A stretch of 64,000 nt of DNA from Subtercola vilae (GTDB taxonomy: Bacteria > Actinomycetota > Actinomycetes > Actinomycetales > Microbacteriaceae). Below, in pieces: positions 56,224 to 64,000 of this stretch (positions are counted from its first letter, which is position 1; every line of letters begins with the position of its first letter). The translations under genes were made by a program, and so were the position numbers. The stretch is from NCBI RefSeq assembly GCF_004923255.1, contig NZ_QYRT01000005.1, forward strand, positions 1-64,000, read 5' to 3'. A model generated the notes under the pieces. It had not been told where the DNA came from. It did no database searches and worked only from the letters and a program-made list of their open reading frames with translations.

Positions 56224-56445
56224 ATGAGCGAATTCGTGACCGGCCGCTACCGCCACTTCAAAGGCGGCCTCTATCACGCGATCGGCACGGCCACAGATTC
56301 GGAGACGCTCGCCGAGATGGTGATCTACCGGGCCGAAGTGTTGGAAGGCCTCTGGGTCAGGCCGCGGCACATGTTCGAAGAGATCGTCGAGATCGAGGGC
56401 GCGACGGTGTCGCGTTTCACCCTTCTCGCCGAGCCCGAGGCGTAG
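56224..56445 (+). CDS. DUF1653 protein
   Basis: The 73-aa protein GRYRHFKGGLYHAIGTATDSE, with EGLWVRPRHMFEE, matches the DUF1653 family, a small beta-barrel protein of unknown function. It starts 69 bases after the FetB stop. A strong ribosome binding site is not evident. Confidence 0.88.
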   Translation: MSEFVTGRYRHFKGGLYHAIGTATDSETLAEMVIYRAEVLEGLWVRPRHMFEEIVEIEGATVSRFTLLAEPEA

Positions 56446-56526
56446 ACACCCGGCCAAAGTTTCGGCGGGTAGGGTGATCCGAGCACCAATCGCCACGCTC
56501 GAAGGAGATCCCCCAGGCCCACAACA

Positions 56527-57609
56527 GTGACCGGCGTCATCGCCCGATCCAAGGGCTCGCCCGTCGAACTCGTCTCAATCGTCGTGCCCGATCCCGGGCC
56601 GGGCGAAGCGGTTGTCGACATCGAGACCTGCGGGGTGTGCCACACCGACTACCACTACCGCGAGGGCGGCATCAGCGACGACTTTCCCTTTCTGCTCGGC
56701 CACGAGGCCGCGGGCAGAGTCAGCGCCATCGGCGACGGTGTCACGAATGTGAAGGTCGGCGACTTCGTCGTGCTGAACTGGCGCGCCGTCTGCGGCGAGT
56801 GCCGCGCCTGCGTGCGCGCCGAGCCGTGGTACTGCTTCAACACGTTCAATGCGACCCAGAAGATGACGCTCGAAGACGGTACCGAGCTGAGCCCCGCTCT
56901 CGGTATCGGCGCGTTCGCCGAGAAGACGCTCGTGCACTCGAAGCAGTGCACGAAGGTCGACCCGGCCGCCGACCCCGCTGCGGTCGGCTTGCTCGGCTGC
57001 GGCATCATGGCGGGCCTCGGTGCCGCGATGAACACCGGCAACGTGGGGCGCGGCGATTCGGTCGCCGTGATCGGCTGCGGTGGCGTGGGAACAGCCGCCA
57101 TCGTCGGCGCCGAACTGGCTGGTGCGAGCACCATCATCGCCATCGACCGCGACCCGAAGAAGCTCGTCACCGCCCAGAGACTCGGCGCCACCCATGTCAT
57201 CGATTCGAGCAGTCTCGACGAGGCCGGGGTCGTCGCCGCAGTGCAGGCGCTCACCAATACCTTCGGCGCCGACGTCGTGATCGATGCGGTCGGCCGTCCC
57301 GACACCTGGCGTCAAGCGTTCTACGCCCGCGACCTCGCTGGCACGGTGGTGCTCGTGGGCGTGCCCACGCCCGACATGATGCTCGAGATTCCCCTGCTCG
57401 ACGTCTTCGGCCGCGGCGGCTCGCTCAAATCGAGCTGGTACGGCGACTGCCTGCCCGAACGCGACTTCCCGATGCTCACCGACCTGTTTCTGCAGGGCCG
57501 CCTGCCGCTGGGCGAGTTCGTGTCTGAGCGCATCGCGATCACCGACATCGAGCAGGCCTTCACGAGCATGGCGCGCGGCGACGTACTGCGCTCGGTGGTG
57601 GTGATCTGA
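56527..57609 (+). CDS. mscR: S-(hydroxymethyl)mycothiol dehydrogenase
   Basis: Zinc-dependent class III alcohol dehydrogenase family enzyme. It oxidises the formaldehyde-mycothiol adduct and may also reduce S-nitrosomycothiol (family knowledge). The 360-aa protein has catalytic-zinc [13 protein letters not shown] and GHEAAG, structural-zinc [15 protein letters not shown], and the NAD motif IGCGGVG. The start is GTG at 56527; an AAGGAGA lies 17 bases upstream, further than usual. It implies mycothiol as the cell's thiol, which supports an actinobacterial host. It overlaps the next gene by one base. Confidence 0.9.
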   Translation: MTGVIARSKGSPVELVSIVVPDPGPGEAVVDIETCGVCHTDYHYREGGISDDFPFLLGHEAAGRVSAIGDGVTNVKVGDFVVLNWRAVCGECRACVRAEPWYCFNTFNATQKMTLEDGTELSPALGIGAFAEKTLVHSKQCTKVDPAADPAAVGLLGCGIMAGLGAAMNTGNVGRGDSVAVIGCGGVGTAAIVGAELAGASTIIAIDRDPKKLVTAQRLGATHVIDSSSLDEAGVVAAVQALTNTFGADVVIDAVGRPDTWRQAFYARDLAGTVVLVGVPTPDMMLEIPLLDVFGRGGSLKSSWYGDCLPERDFPMLTDLFLQGRLPLGEFVSERIAITDIEQAFTSMARGDVLRSVVVI

Positions 57610-58238
57610 TGACCGCCCGCATCGAGAACCTCGTGACGAACGGCACCTTCAGCCTCGACGGCGGCACCTGGAACGTCGACAACAACGTCTTCATCATCGG
57701 CGACAACACCGAGTGCATCGTCATCGATGCGGCACACGACGCGGCGGGCATCCTCGCGGCCGTCGGCAACCGTTCGCTGAAGGCAATCCTGCTGACCCAT
57801 GCGCACGACGACCACATCGACGCGGTCGCCGCGGTGAAGGCTGCAACCGGCGCACCAGTACTGTTGAACGACGGCGACCGGATGCTCTGGCACGCGGTCT
57901 ACCCCGACACCGAGCCCGACGCCGCCCTCGTCGACGGCGAGATCGTCACCGTAGCCGGGGTCGACATCGAGGTGCTGCATACCCCCGGGCACTCCCCCGG
58001 TGCCGTGTGCTTCTACGCTCCCAGCCTCAACACCCTGTTCAGCGGCGACACCCTCTTCAACGGCGGACCGGGGGCAACCGGCCGCTCGTACAGCGACTTT
58101 CCCACAATCATCGAATCGATCACGACACGGTTGCTCACGCTCCCCGCCGGCACCGTCGTGCTCACCGGGCACGGCGACTCGACAACCATCGGCAGCGAGT
58201 CACCTCACCTCGACGAGTGGATCGCCCGCGGGCACTAA
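57609..58238 (+). CDS. Metallo-beta-lactamase fold hydrolase partner of MscR
   Basis: The 209-aa metallo-beta-lactamase fold hydrolase has THAHDDHID with two metal sites, TPGHSPGA, FSGDTLF and GHGDSTTI. In Actinobacteria such an enzyme often follows mscR and is thought to hydrolyse the thioester or S-formylmycothiol produced. The ATG overlaps the mscR stop by one base (TGATG), showing coupling. Its end overlaps the convergent TetR gene by 4 bases. Confidence 0.88.
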   Translation: MTARIENLVTNGTFSLDGGTWNVDNNVFIIGDNTECIVIDAAHDAAGILAAVGNRSLKAILLTHAHDDHIDAVAAVKAATGAPVLLNDGDRMLWHAVYPDTEPDAALVDGEIVTVAGVDIEVLHTPGHSPGAVCFYAPSLNTLFSGDTLFNGGPGATGRSYSDFPTIIESITTRLLTLPAGTVVLTGHGDSTTIGSESPHLDEWIARGH

Positions 58239-58942
58239 CCCCGAACACCCGCGCTGAGCGCCAACCCGGTGAGGAGAGCCGCCAAGCCGTCTTCGAAGGT
58301 GTGCTCGGCCGCAACGTTGTAGTCGGCCGAGCGATAGTGCCCGACCGCCCGGCTGAACACCGGCGCGTCTGCCGACAACTCGCCGGGGTCGAGCAGTGAT
58401 TCGGGTGCCTGCGCGTCGAACGCCGACCCGTAGATGAACGACTCGATCGCGATGATCGCCGGCACGATGCGCTCAAGTGGCCATCCGCCGGCGAGCAGGC
58501 CCGCCGCCACCGCTTCATACATGGCGATGGTCTGGGGCGCGCCGCCGATGGGGGTCTTCGCGATGGCTTCGACGAACTGGTTGTTGTCTCGCATGACGCG
58601 CCAGTAGTTTCGCGCCCACACGATCGTCGCCGAACGCCAGTCGATCTCGCCAAAGGCACTCACGTCGATCATCTGCATCAGCCGGTCTTCGACCCAGCGC
58701 AGAATCATGTTCTTCGAATCGGCGTGGTTGTAGAGGGCTGCGGCAGAAACCCCGAGCGCACTGGCGAGGCCGGCCATCGTCAAGCCATCGGGGCCCTTGC
58801 TTCGAATCAGGCGCATCGCCGCATCAGTGATGCGCTTGCGGTTCAGCAGCGCGGTCGCCGGTCGACCGGCGCCCCGGTGATGGTCGACAGGATGCACGTC
58901 ATTCCTTTGTTCGCTGTTCAACATTAACTTGCAATCGTGCAT
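58235..58942 (-). CDS. TetR family regulator
   Basis: The 235-aa TetR-type repressor has an N-terminal helix-turn-helix (RKRITDAAMRLIRSKG, LTMAGLASALGVSAAALYNH) and a C-terminal ligand domain of the TetR_C group with FIYGSAFDAQAP. It is divergent from the putrescine-oxidase-like gene. The gap holds a TetR-like operator candidate at 58961-58979. ATG 58942 has TGGAG five bases upstream, and 58924 is an alternative. The ligand is likely an amine or its aldehyde, by context. Confidence 0.85.
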   Translation of the reverse strand: MHDCKLMLNSEQRNDVHPVDHHRGAGRPATALLNRKRITDAAMRLIRSKGPDGLTMAGLASALGVSAAALYNHADSKNMILRWVEDRLMQMIDVSAFGEIDWRSATIVWARNYWRVMRDNNQFVEAIAKTPIGGAPQTIAMYEAVAAGLLAGGWPLERIVPAIIAIESFIYGSAFDAQAPESLLDPGELSADAPVFSRAVGHYRSADYNVAAEHTFEDGLAALLTGLALSAGVRG

Positions 58943-58960
58943 CTGCTCCAGTACTTTGCT

Positions 58961-58979
58961 AAATTAACGCCGTTTATTT
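58961..58979. promoter_or_regulatory. Operator candidate between TetR and oxidase genes
   Basis: AAATtAACG-c-CGTTtATTT is a 19-bp palindrome with one mismatched pair (lower-case t opposite t) and a single central base. AACGCC (58966-58971) and GGCGTT (58982-58987) add another inverted repeat with a 10-nt spacer. Confidence 0.5.
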
Positions 58980-59008
58980 TAGGCGTTGGATCTTAAGGAG
59001 GAGATCGA

Positions 59009-60367
59009 ATGGTCACCGAGATACGTGAAGTCGACGTTGTGGTTGTGGGTGCCGGTGTAACCGGGCTCACCGCGGCCACCGAATTGAGTCGGTCGGGCCA
59101 GCGTGTGCTCGTTCTCGAGGCCCGAGACCGAGTGGGCGGCAGAGTCTGGACCGACACCGTCGACGGCCAGCTGTATGAGATCGGTGGCCAGTGGGTCTCA
59201 CCCGATCAGACCGCTCTTCTTGAAACGCTCGACACCCTCGGGCTCGAGACGTACTCCCGCTACCGCGAGGGTGAGAGTGTCTACATCGGTACTGACGGCG
59301 AAGCGCGGCGGTTCACCGGCGAGATCTTTCCGGCAAGCCAGCACACCCGTGACGAGATCGAGCGCCTCATAATTCTGCTCGACGAGCTGACGGCGGCGAC
59401 CGACCCTGCCGCACCGTGGTCACAGCCGCGGGCCGCAGAGTTCGATCACGTCTCGTTTCTGAGCTGGCTCGAATCTCAGACCGACGATGCAGAGGCCCGG
59501 GCCAACATCGCGCTCTTCATCGCCGACGCCATGCTCACGAAGCCGGCGCACGCCTTCTCGCTGCTCCAGGCGCTGCTGATGGCGGCAAGCGCCGGCTCGT
59601 TCAGCAACCTGGTCGACGCCGACTTCATTCTCGACAAGCGCGTCATCGGAGGCCTGCAGCGGGTGCCCCTCTCGCTCGCTGAACGGCTCGGCGAGGGCGT
59701 CGTTCTTCTCGGCCAGCCGGTGCGATCGATCGCCTGGCAGAACGACTCGGTCATCGTCTCGACCGACACCCTCGAGGTGCGTGCCGCCCACGTGATCGTT
59801 GCAGTGCCGCCGAACCTCTACTCACGCATCGACTACATTCCGGCGCTGCCCCGGCTTCGCCAGCAGGCAGCCCAGCATCAGTCGCTCGGCTTGGTCATCA
59901 AGGTTCACGCAAGCTACGAAACTCCGTTCTGGCGCGACAAAGGCCTGTCGGGAACGGCGTTCAGCCCGTACCAGATCGTGCACGAGGCGTACGACAACTC
60001 GAACTACGGAGAGACCCGAGGCACGCTCGTCGGCTTCGTCTCCGATGAGAAGGCCGACCGCATGCTCACCCTCGACGCCGAAGACCGCCGAGCCCAGATT
60101 CTTGCTTCGCTGGCCGCATACTTCGGCCCAGAAGCCCTTGCTCCGGCCGTCTATTTCGAGAGCGACTGGGCGGCAGAAGAGTGGACCCAGGGCGCCTACG
60201 CCACCAGTTTCGACCTGGGTGGGCTCACCCGTTACGGCGCCCTGCAACTCGAGCCTGTCGGCCCCATCCGTTTCGGGTCGAGTGACCTGGCCGCAGAGGG
60301 ATACCAACACGTCGACGGCGCCATTCGTGTGGGCCGCCGCATCGCCGCCGAGATTCTTAGCCAGTAG
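59009..60367 (+). CDS. Putrescine oxidase-like flavin monoamine oxidase
   Basis: The 452-aa FAD amine oxidase has the dinucleotide fold VVVVGAGVTGLTAATEL, the RDRVGGRVWTDTVDG signature, GGQWVSPDQT and a C-terminal FAD segment with DGAIRVGRR. Length and N-terminus resemble actinobacterial putrescine oxidases of Rhodococcus and Kocuria, which convert putrescine to 4-aminobutanal with H2O2. Cysteine-linked FAD is not expected, and no such Cys is present. TAAGGAGGAG eight bases upstream is a strong ribosome binding site. Substrate is inferred from similarity and the nearby permease and gabT. Confidence 0.82.
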   Translation: MVTEIREVDVVVVGAGVTGLTAATELSRSGQRVLVLEARDRVGGRVWTDTVDGQLYEIGGQWVSPDQTALLETLDTLGLETYSRYREGESVYIGTDGEARRFTGEIFPASQHTRDEIERLIILLDELTAATDPAAPWSQPRAAEFDHVSFLSWLESQTDDAEARANIALFIADAMLTKPAHAFSLLQALLMAASAGSFSNLVDADFILDKRVIGGLQRVPLSLAERLGEGVVLLGQPVRSIAWQNDSVIVSTDTLEVRAAHVIVAVPPNLYSRIDYIPALPRLRQQAAQHQSLGLVIKVHASYETPFWRDKGLSGTAFSPYQIVHEAYDNSNYGETRGTLVGFVSDEKADRMLTLDAEDRRAQILASLAAYFGPEALAPAVYFESDWAAEEWTQGAYATSFDLGGLTRYGALQLEPVGPIRFGSSDLAAEGYQHVDGAIRVGRRIAAEILSQ

Positions 60368-60407
60368 AACCCAGCCAACAGATCACAAAGGAGTGACCAT
60401 CAAACGC

Positions 60408-62015
60408 ATGACGAACAACACGGTGCCCGCATCATCGTCGACGGGTATGGATGCCCCCCTCGACTCGAGTTCAGACGGGCTGGCCGGCAAGGGGCTCTCG
60501 GCCAAAGGCCTGTCTGCCGGCACAATCGGCATTCTCGGGGCGACCGTCATCGGTATCTCGTGCATCGCTCCGGCGTACACGCTCACCGCGTCGCTCGGGC
60601 CCACCGTGGCCGTCGTCGGAACTCAGATGCCGGGCATCTTTCTCGTCGGCTTTCTGCCGATGCTGCTCGTCGCCCTCGGCTACCGCGAACTGAACCACGC
60701 CATGCCCGACAGCGGCACCTCGTTCACCTGGGCAACCAGGGCGTTCGGCCCCTGGGTGGGGTGGCTCGGCGGCTGGGGCCTCATCGTCGCAACGGTGGTG
60801 GTGCTCTCGAACCTCGCGGGCGTCGCCGTCGACTTCTTCTATCTGGCGCTCGCTCAGATCTTCGGCAACCCCAGCCTGGCTGACCTCGCGCTGAATCTGC
60901 CCCTCAATATCGTGACCTGTCTGGCCTTCATGGTGGCCGCCTGTTATGTGGCCTATCGCGGCATGGAGGCGACGAAGGCCGTTCAGTACTGGCTCGTGGG
61001 CTTTCAGCTCATTGTTCTCGTCTGGTTCACGGTGGCGGCGATCGTGCACGTCTCGAACGGCTCAGCCTTCGACGCGACATCGTTCAGTCTCGACTGGTTC
61101 AACCCATTTGCCGTGCCGACCTTCTCGGCCTTCGCGGCCGGAGTCTCGCTCTCGATCTTCATCTTCTGGGGGTGGGACGTGACCCTCACCATGAACGAAG
61201 AGACGAAGAACCCCAAAACCACCCCCGGCCGCGCTGCCACCCTCACGGTCGTCATCATCTTCGTTCTCTACGTGGCCGTCGCCGTAGCAGCGCTGATGTT
61301 CTCCGGTATCGGCGCCGGGGCGCTCGGCCTCGGCAACGCCGACATTTCAGGCAACGTCTTGGCGGCCCTCGCCGGCCCGATCATGGGCCCCTTCGCCATT
61401 CTGCTGTCGCTGGCCGTGCTCTCGAGTTCGGCGGCATCGCTGCAGTCGACGTTCGTCGGCCCGGCTCGCACCATGCTGGCCATGGGTCACTACCAGGCCT
61501 TCCCCAAGCGATTCGCGTCGATCACCCAGCGCTACAAGTCGCCCGGCTTCGCCACCGTGGTTGCAGGGGCGGTGGCCTGGGGCTTCTACGCCGTCATGCG
61601 GGTGCTGTCTCAGAACGTGCTCACCGACACGATCCTCACGCTCGGCATGATGATCTGCTTCTACTACGGCGTGACGGCATTCGCGTGCGTCTGGTACTTT
61701 CGCCGAAACGCATTCGAGAGCATCCGTTCGTTCTTCTTCAAATTCCTGGCGCCGCTCGTGGGGGGCGTCATTCTGGCGGTGATCTTCGTGACCACTCTCA
61801 TCGACTCGGCGAACCCCGACTTCGGCAGCGGTTCGAATGTCGCCGGGCTCGGCCTGGTGTTCATTCTGGGCATCTGCCTTCTGCTGGCCGGAGTCGTTCT
61901 GATGTTCGTCATGCGGGCGGTGAACCCCGCGTTCTTCACCGGCCAGACGCTGACCCGCGATCTCTCACCCGCCACCGAGCGACCGGCCGAGACTCCAGCA
62001 GGTCAGACGTCATAG
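60408..62015 (+). CDS. APC family amino acid/amine permease
   Basis: The 535-aa integral membrane protein has about twelve helices. TM1 has GATVIGISCIAPAYTLTASLG with the broken-helix GIS motif, and TM6 has GVSLSIFIFWGWDVTLTMNEETKNP. This is the amino acid-polyamine-organocation superfamily; amine or GABA uptake fits the neighbours. ATG 60408 is chosen, though AAAGGAG at 60387 is 14 bases away; the GTG at 60393 would overlap it. It lies 40 bases after the oxidase stop, so co-transcription is likely. Overlaps the convergent PucR gene by 13 bases. Confidence 0.88.
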   Translation: MTNNTVPASSSTGMDAPLDSSSDGLAGKGLSAKGLSAGTIGILGATVIGISCIAPAYTLTASLGPTVAVVGTQMPGIFLVGFLPMLLVALGYRELNHAMPDSGTSFTWATRAFGPWVGWLGGWGLIVATVVVLSNLAGVAVDFFYLALAQIFGNPSLADLALNLPLNIVTCLAFMVAACYVAYRGMEATKAVQYWLVGFQLIVLVWFTVAAIVHVSNGSAFDATSFSLDWFNPFAVPTFSAFAAGVSLSIFIFWGWDVTLTMNEETKNPKTTPGRAATLTVVIIFVLYVAVAVAALMFSGIGAGALGLGNADISGNVLAALAGPIMGPFAILLSLAVLSSSAASLQSTFVGPARTMLAMGHYQAFPKRFASITQRYKSPGFATVVAGAVAWGFYAVMRVLSQNVLTDTILTLGMMICFYYGVTAFACVWYFRRNAFESIRSFFFKFLAPLVGGVILAVIFVTTLIDSANPDFGSGSNVAGLGLVFILGICLLLAGVVLMFVMRAVNPAFFTGQTLTRDLSPATERPAETPAGQTS

Positions 62016-63517
62016 AGATTGAGCGATGAGAGCAGGGCCCACAACTCAGCCCGGTCTTGAAAGCGTTCCAGGTCGAGCCCGACGAGCTGGCCGAGCTCGG
62101 CCATGCGCGCCTTCAGGCTGTGGCGGTGAATGTGAAGCTCCCGGGCGGCCGGATCCCAGGCGGCGTTGTGGCCGAGCCAGACCACCGCGTCGGTGAGCAG
62201 AGCAGAGCCGTGGGCCGACGCCCGCAGCACCGAAAGCCGGGCATCCGCGATTTCGGCCACGCTCGACGAGGCGAGCAGCCCGAGAAAGCTGGCTGACACG
62301 AGTTCGCTGAACTGCGTCGCCTCACCCGGGTTCGTGCGCTCGAGCGCCCGCCGGGCCTGAACGACGCCGATGGCAAGACTCTGCCAGCCAATGGCGTCAG
62401 AGACCCCCGCGCTTCCCCCTCGACGACGGATGAACGCCGCCAGATCAGGCCAGTACGACGGCTCAATGAGCAGCGTGAGCCGCGTGGGGCCGCCCGTAAT
62501 GAACAATCGATTGTGGGGTTCGGATGCCCGGCGTTCGAGTGCGTCACGAAGCGCCGGGCGGCTGAGGTCGAGACGCACCTCGACCACTCGTAAGCGCTCC
62601 CCCGGCATGCCGGCCGCAATCGCTTCGATGGCACGGCGAACCTCGACGACACGACCGTCACGCAGCAGCAGGAAGAGCTGCTCCATCAGAGCCCGAAGGC
62701 TCACCCGCAGGCTCTGCCGGTGTTCGAGCGAGACTTCGGCGAGGGCAACCAGAGTGGTCACCACCGAGAAGTCCGCCGAATCGAAAGGTTCGGCGCGGCT
62801 GAGTACCAGCGCGCCGGTGAGCGATCCGGTGCTGCCCAGCGTCTGCACGGTGACGAATGCACCTGCCACCACACGATCGCTGCGCGAGCGATGCTGGGCG
62901 CCGAGCAGCCGGCCGAGGTGCGCCACGACTTCGTCGGGAACCGTGCTGTGGCCGATTCCGGATGCCGCTGCAGCATCGGTGAGTTCGGCATCGGCATCGA
63001 ACAGGGCGATCTCACACGCGAGGTGGTCGGCCGTTTTCTGAATCGCGGCCCGCACGCCGCCGGCGCCGAGGGCCGCCACCGAAACCGCGTTCTGCGTGGC
63101 GAGAGCCCAGTCGACGCGGCTGCGGGCCTCTGCGGCCTGAACGCCCGCCACCCACTGGCTGATCGCGATGAACGGGGTGCGATACGGCACTTCGACCAGC
63201 GGCAGGTCGGCGCTCCGGCAGGCGGCCTCGAGGGCAGCGGGGGTTCCGGCACGAATGACCTCAGTGCCGAACCCCAGCGCCACGACTCCGGCTCGTACCA
63301 GGCGTTCGACGTAATCGCTGTAATACAGCTCGCTGTCGTTGTCAGGAAACTGGCGGCCGGTCGTGAGGAGCATCTGGCCGGGCGAGAGAAAGGGCGACGG
63401 GTCTTCGAGGTCTGAACTGTGCACCCAGCCGATGACGGCAGCGCTTTCGTCGTGCGGAGACCGCTCGGTGACACCGAACGCGTCGTGATCGACGAGCGAT
63501 CGGAGTGTTGCGGGCAT
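62003..63517 (-). CDS. PucR family transcriptional regulator
   Basis: The 504-aa regulator has an N-terminal PucR-like sensory domain (IGWVHSSDLEDPSPFLSPGQ, MLLTTGRQF), a middle GAF-like region (residues 140-265) and a C-terminal HTH_30 helix-turn-helix (ELHIHRHSLKARMAELG). PucR-type regulators respond to nitrogen-source metabolites. Located between the amine permease and gabT, it probably controls GABA or polyamine use. GGAGGG precedes the ATG at 63517. The palindrome at 63556-63570 lies in its divergent gap with gabT. Confidence 0.88.
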   Translation of the reverse strand: MPATLRSLVDHDAFGVTERSPHDESAAVIGWVHSSDLEDPSPFLSPGQMLLTTGRQFPDNDSELYYSDYVERLVRAGVVALGFGTEVIRAGTPAALEAACRSADLPLVEVPYRTPFIAISQWVAGVQAAEARSRVDWALATQNAVSVAALGAGGVRAAIQKTADHLACEIALFDADAELTDAAAASGIGHSTVPDEVVAHLGRLLGAQHRSRSDRVVAGAFVTVQTLGSTGSLTGALVLSRAEPFDSADFSVVTTLVALAEVSLEHRQSLRVSLRALMEQLFLLLRDGRVVEVRRAIEAIAAGMPGERLRVVEVRLDLSRPALRDALERRASEPHNRLFITGGPTRLTLLIEPSYWPDLAAFIRRRGGSAGVSDAIGWQSLAIGVVQARRALERTNPGEATQFSELVSASFLGLLASSSVAEIADARLSVLRASAHGSALLTDAVVWLGHNAAWDPAARELHIHRHSLKARMAELGQLVGLDLERFQDRAELWALLSSLNLYDV

Positions 63518-63555
63518 AGCGCCCTCCGTTCTGCCAGTGTGGCATCAGCCTCGAG

Positions 63556-63570
63556 ATACTGAACCAGTAT
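63556..63570. promoter_or_regulatory. Palindrome in the pucR/gabT gap
   Basis: ATACTG-AAC-CAGTAT is a perfect inverted repeat with 6-bp arms, about 40 bases from the PucR start and 68 before the gabT ATG. It is a candidate PucR operator. Confidence 0.45.
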
Positions 63571-63637
63571 GGCACTGTGTCGGTGAGCATCCGGAAGCCA
63601 GACTGGTTCCCTGACCACCTGATGCGATTGGACAATA

Positions 63638-64000
63638 ATGACGTTGACCACCGAGGCCACAGAGCCTCTACAGCTCGGCGGGCCACAGCTGGCGCAGCGC
63701 CGCAACCTCGTCACCGAGATTCCTGGGCCGCGTTCGCGCGCTCTCACGGCACGCAAGACTGCGGCCGTGGCACGGGGCGTGGGCGTCACCCTGCCGATCT
63801 ACGTGCAGGCGGCCGGCGGCGGCGTGGTTCTCGACATCGATGGCAACACATTGATCGACCTCGGATCGGGCATTGCTGTCACCGGCGTCGGCAACGCGGC
63901 CCCAGCGGTGGTTGCCGCTGTCACCCACCAGGTGGCGCAGTTCACCCACACCTGCTTCACTATCACCGGGTACGAGGGCTACGTCGAGGTGGCCGAACTG
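63638..64000 (+). CDS. gabT: 4-aminobutyrate aminotransferase, truncated by window end
   Basis: The first 121 codons of a class III aminotransferase. The segment includes TEIPGPRSRALTARKTAAV, LPIYVQAAGGGVVLDIDG, IDLGSGIAVTGVGNAAPAV and FTHTCFTITGYEGYVEVAE, all characteristic of GabT (GABA to succinate semialdehyde). The PLP lysine lies beyond the window. ATG 63638 has no strong Shine-Dalgarno. With the oxidase and permease it completes part of a putrescine-to-GABA route; aldehyde dehydrogenases may lie just outside. Confidence 0.93.
   Translation, partial: MTLTTEATEPLQLGGPQLAQRRNLVTEIPGPRSRALTARKTAAVARGVGVTLPIYVQAAGGGVVLDIDGNTLIDLGSGIAVTGVGNAAPAVVAAVTHQVAQFTHTCFTITGYEGYVEVAEL

Overview
The window is a high-GC, gene-dense chromosomal core segment from an actinobacterium, most likely Microbacteriaceae. 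The lineage evidence is SepH, DUF3093/DUF3159/DUF3710/DUF4191/DUF4193 proteins, a mycothiol-dependent formaldehyde dehydrogenase, polyphosphate glucokinase, a parC - DUF7455 - parE - gatD - murT - rpoD block, and an actinobacterial-type RNase P RNA. No insertion sequence, prophage, CRISPR array or tRNA gene was seen. Most intergenic gaps are short and many neighbouring genes overlap by 1 to 8 bases.

Layout. 0-8.5 kb: aconitase and, upstream on the same strand, a P-type ATPase operon (dut - DUF3710 - DUF3159 - ctpE-like), then DUF3093 and DUF4193. 8.7-20.4 kb: sepH, a phosphodiesterase-like enzyme, parC, DUF7455, parE, and gatD-murT-rpoD. 20.6-27.5 kb: an MFS transporter, a PAC2 protein, leucyl aminopeptidase, and the lpdA-sucB 2-oxoacid dehydrogenase genes. 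27.5-29.2 kb: a degenerate kinase-like membrane protein. 29.3-42.1 kb: a nitrogen block with three different glutamine synthetases (GSIII, GlnA, GlnA2) and the adenylyltransferase GlnE; exact GlnR-type boxes precede two of the synthetases. A surface BNR protein and a triple-YbjQ protein sit inside this block. 42.1-47.6 kb: nadE, panB, an SDR, a small SPOR-like protein, map and ppgK. 47.7-52.4 kb, minus strand: satD - membrane partner - methyltransferase - nif3 - cdsZ-like - rnpB. 52.6-56.2 kb: an ABC exporter coupled to DedA, then FetB. 56.2-58.2 kb: DUF1653 and formaldehyde detoxification genes. 58.2-64 kb: an amine catabolic locus with a TetR regulator, a putrescine-oxidase-like flavoenzyme, an APC permease, a PucR regulator and gabT, which is cut by the window end.

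Most notable: (1) the MurT/GatD pair has no cysteine in either protein, so GatD lacks its glutaminase nucleophile and MurT lacks its zinc ribbon. In a family known for B-type peptidoglycan this suggests a repurposed D-Glu alpha-carboxyl ligase. (2) SatD, a cyclase-fold-like protein with a C-terminal helix-turn-helix, is translationally coupled to a membrane partner and has two exact ATAAG-N7-CTTAT palindromes at its start. Functions rest on motif recognition only; no database search was run.
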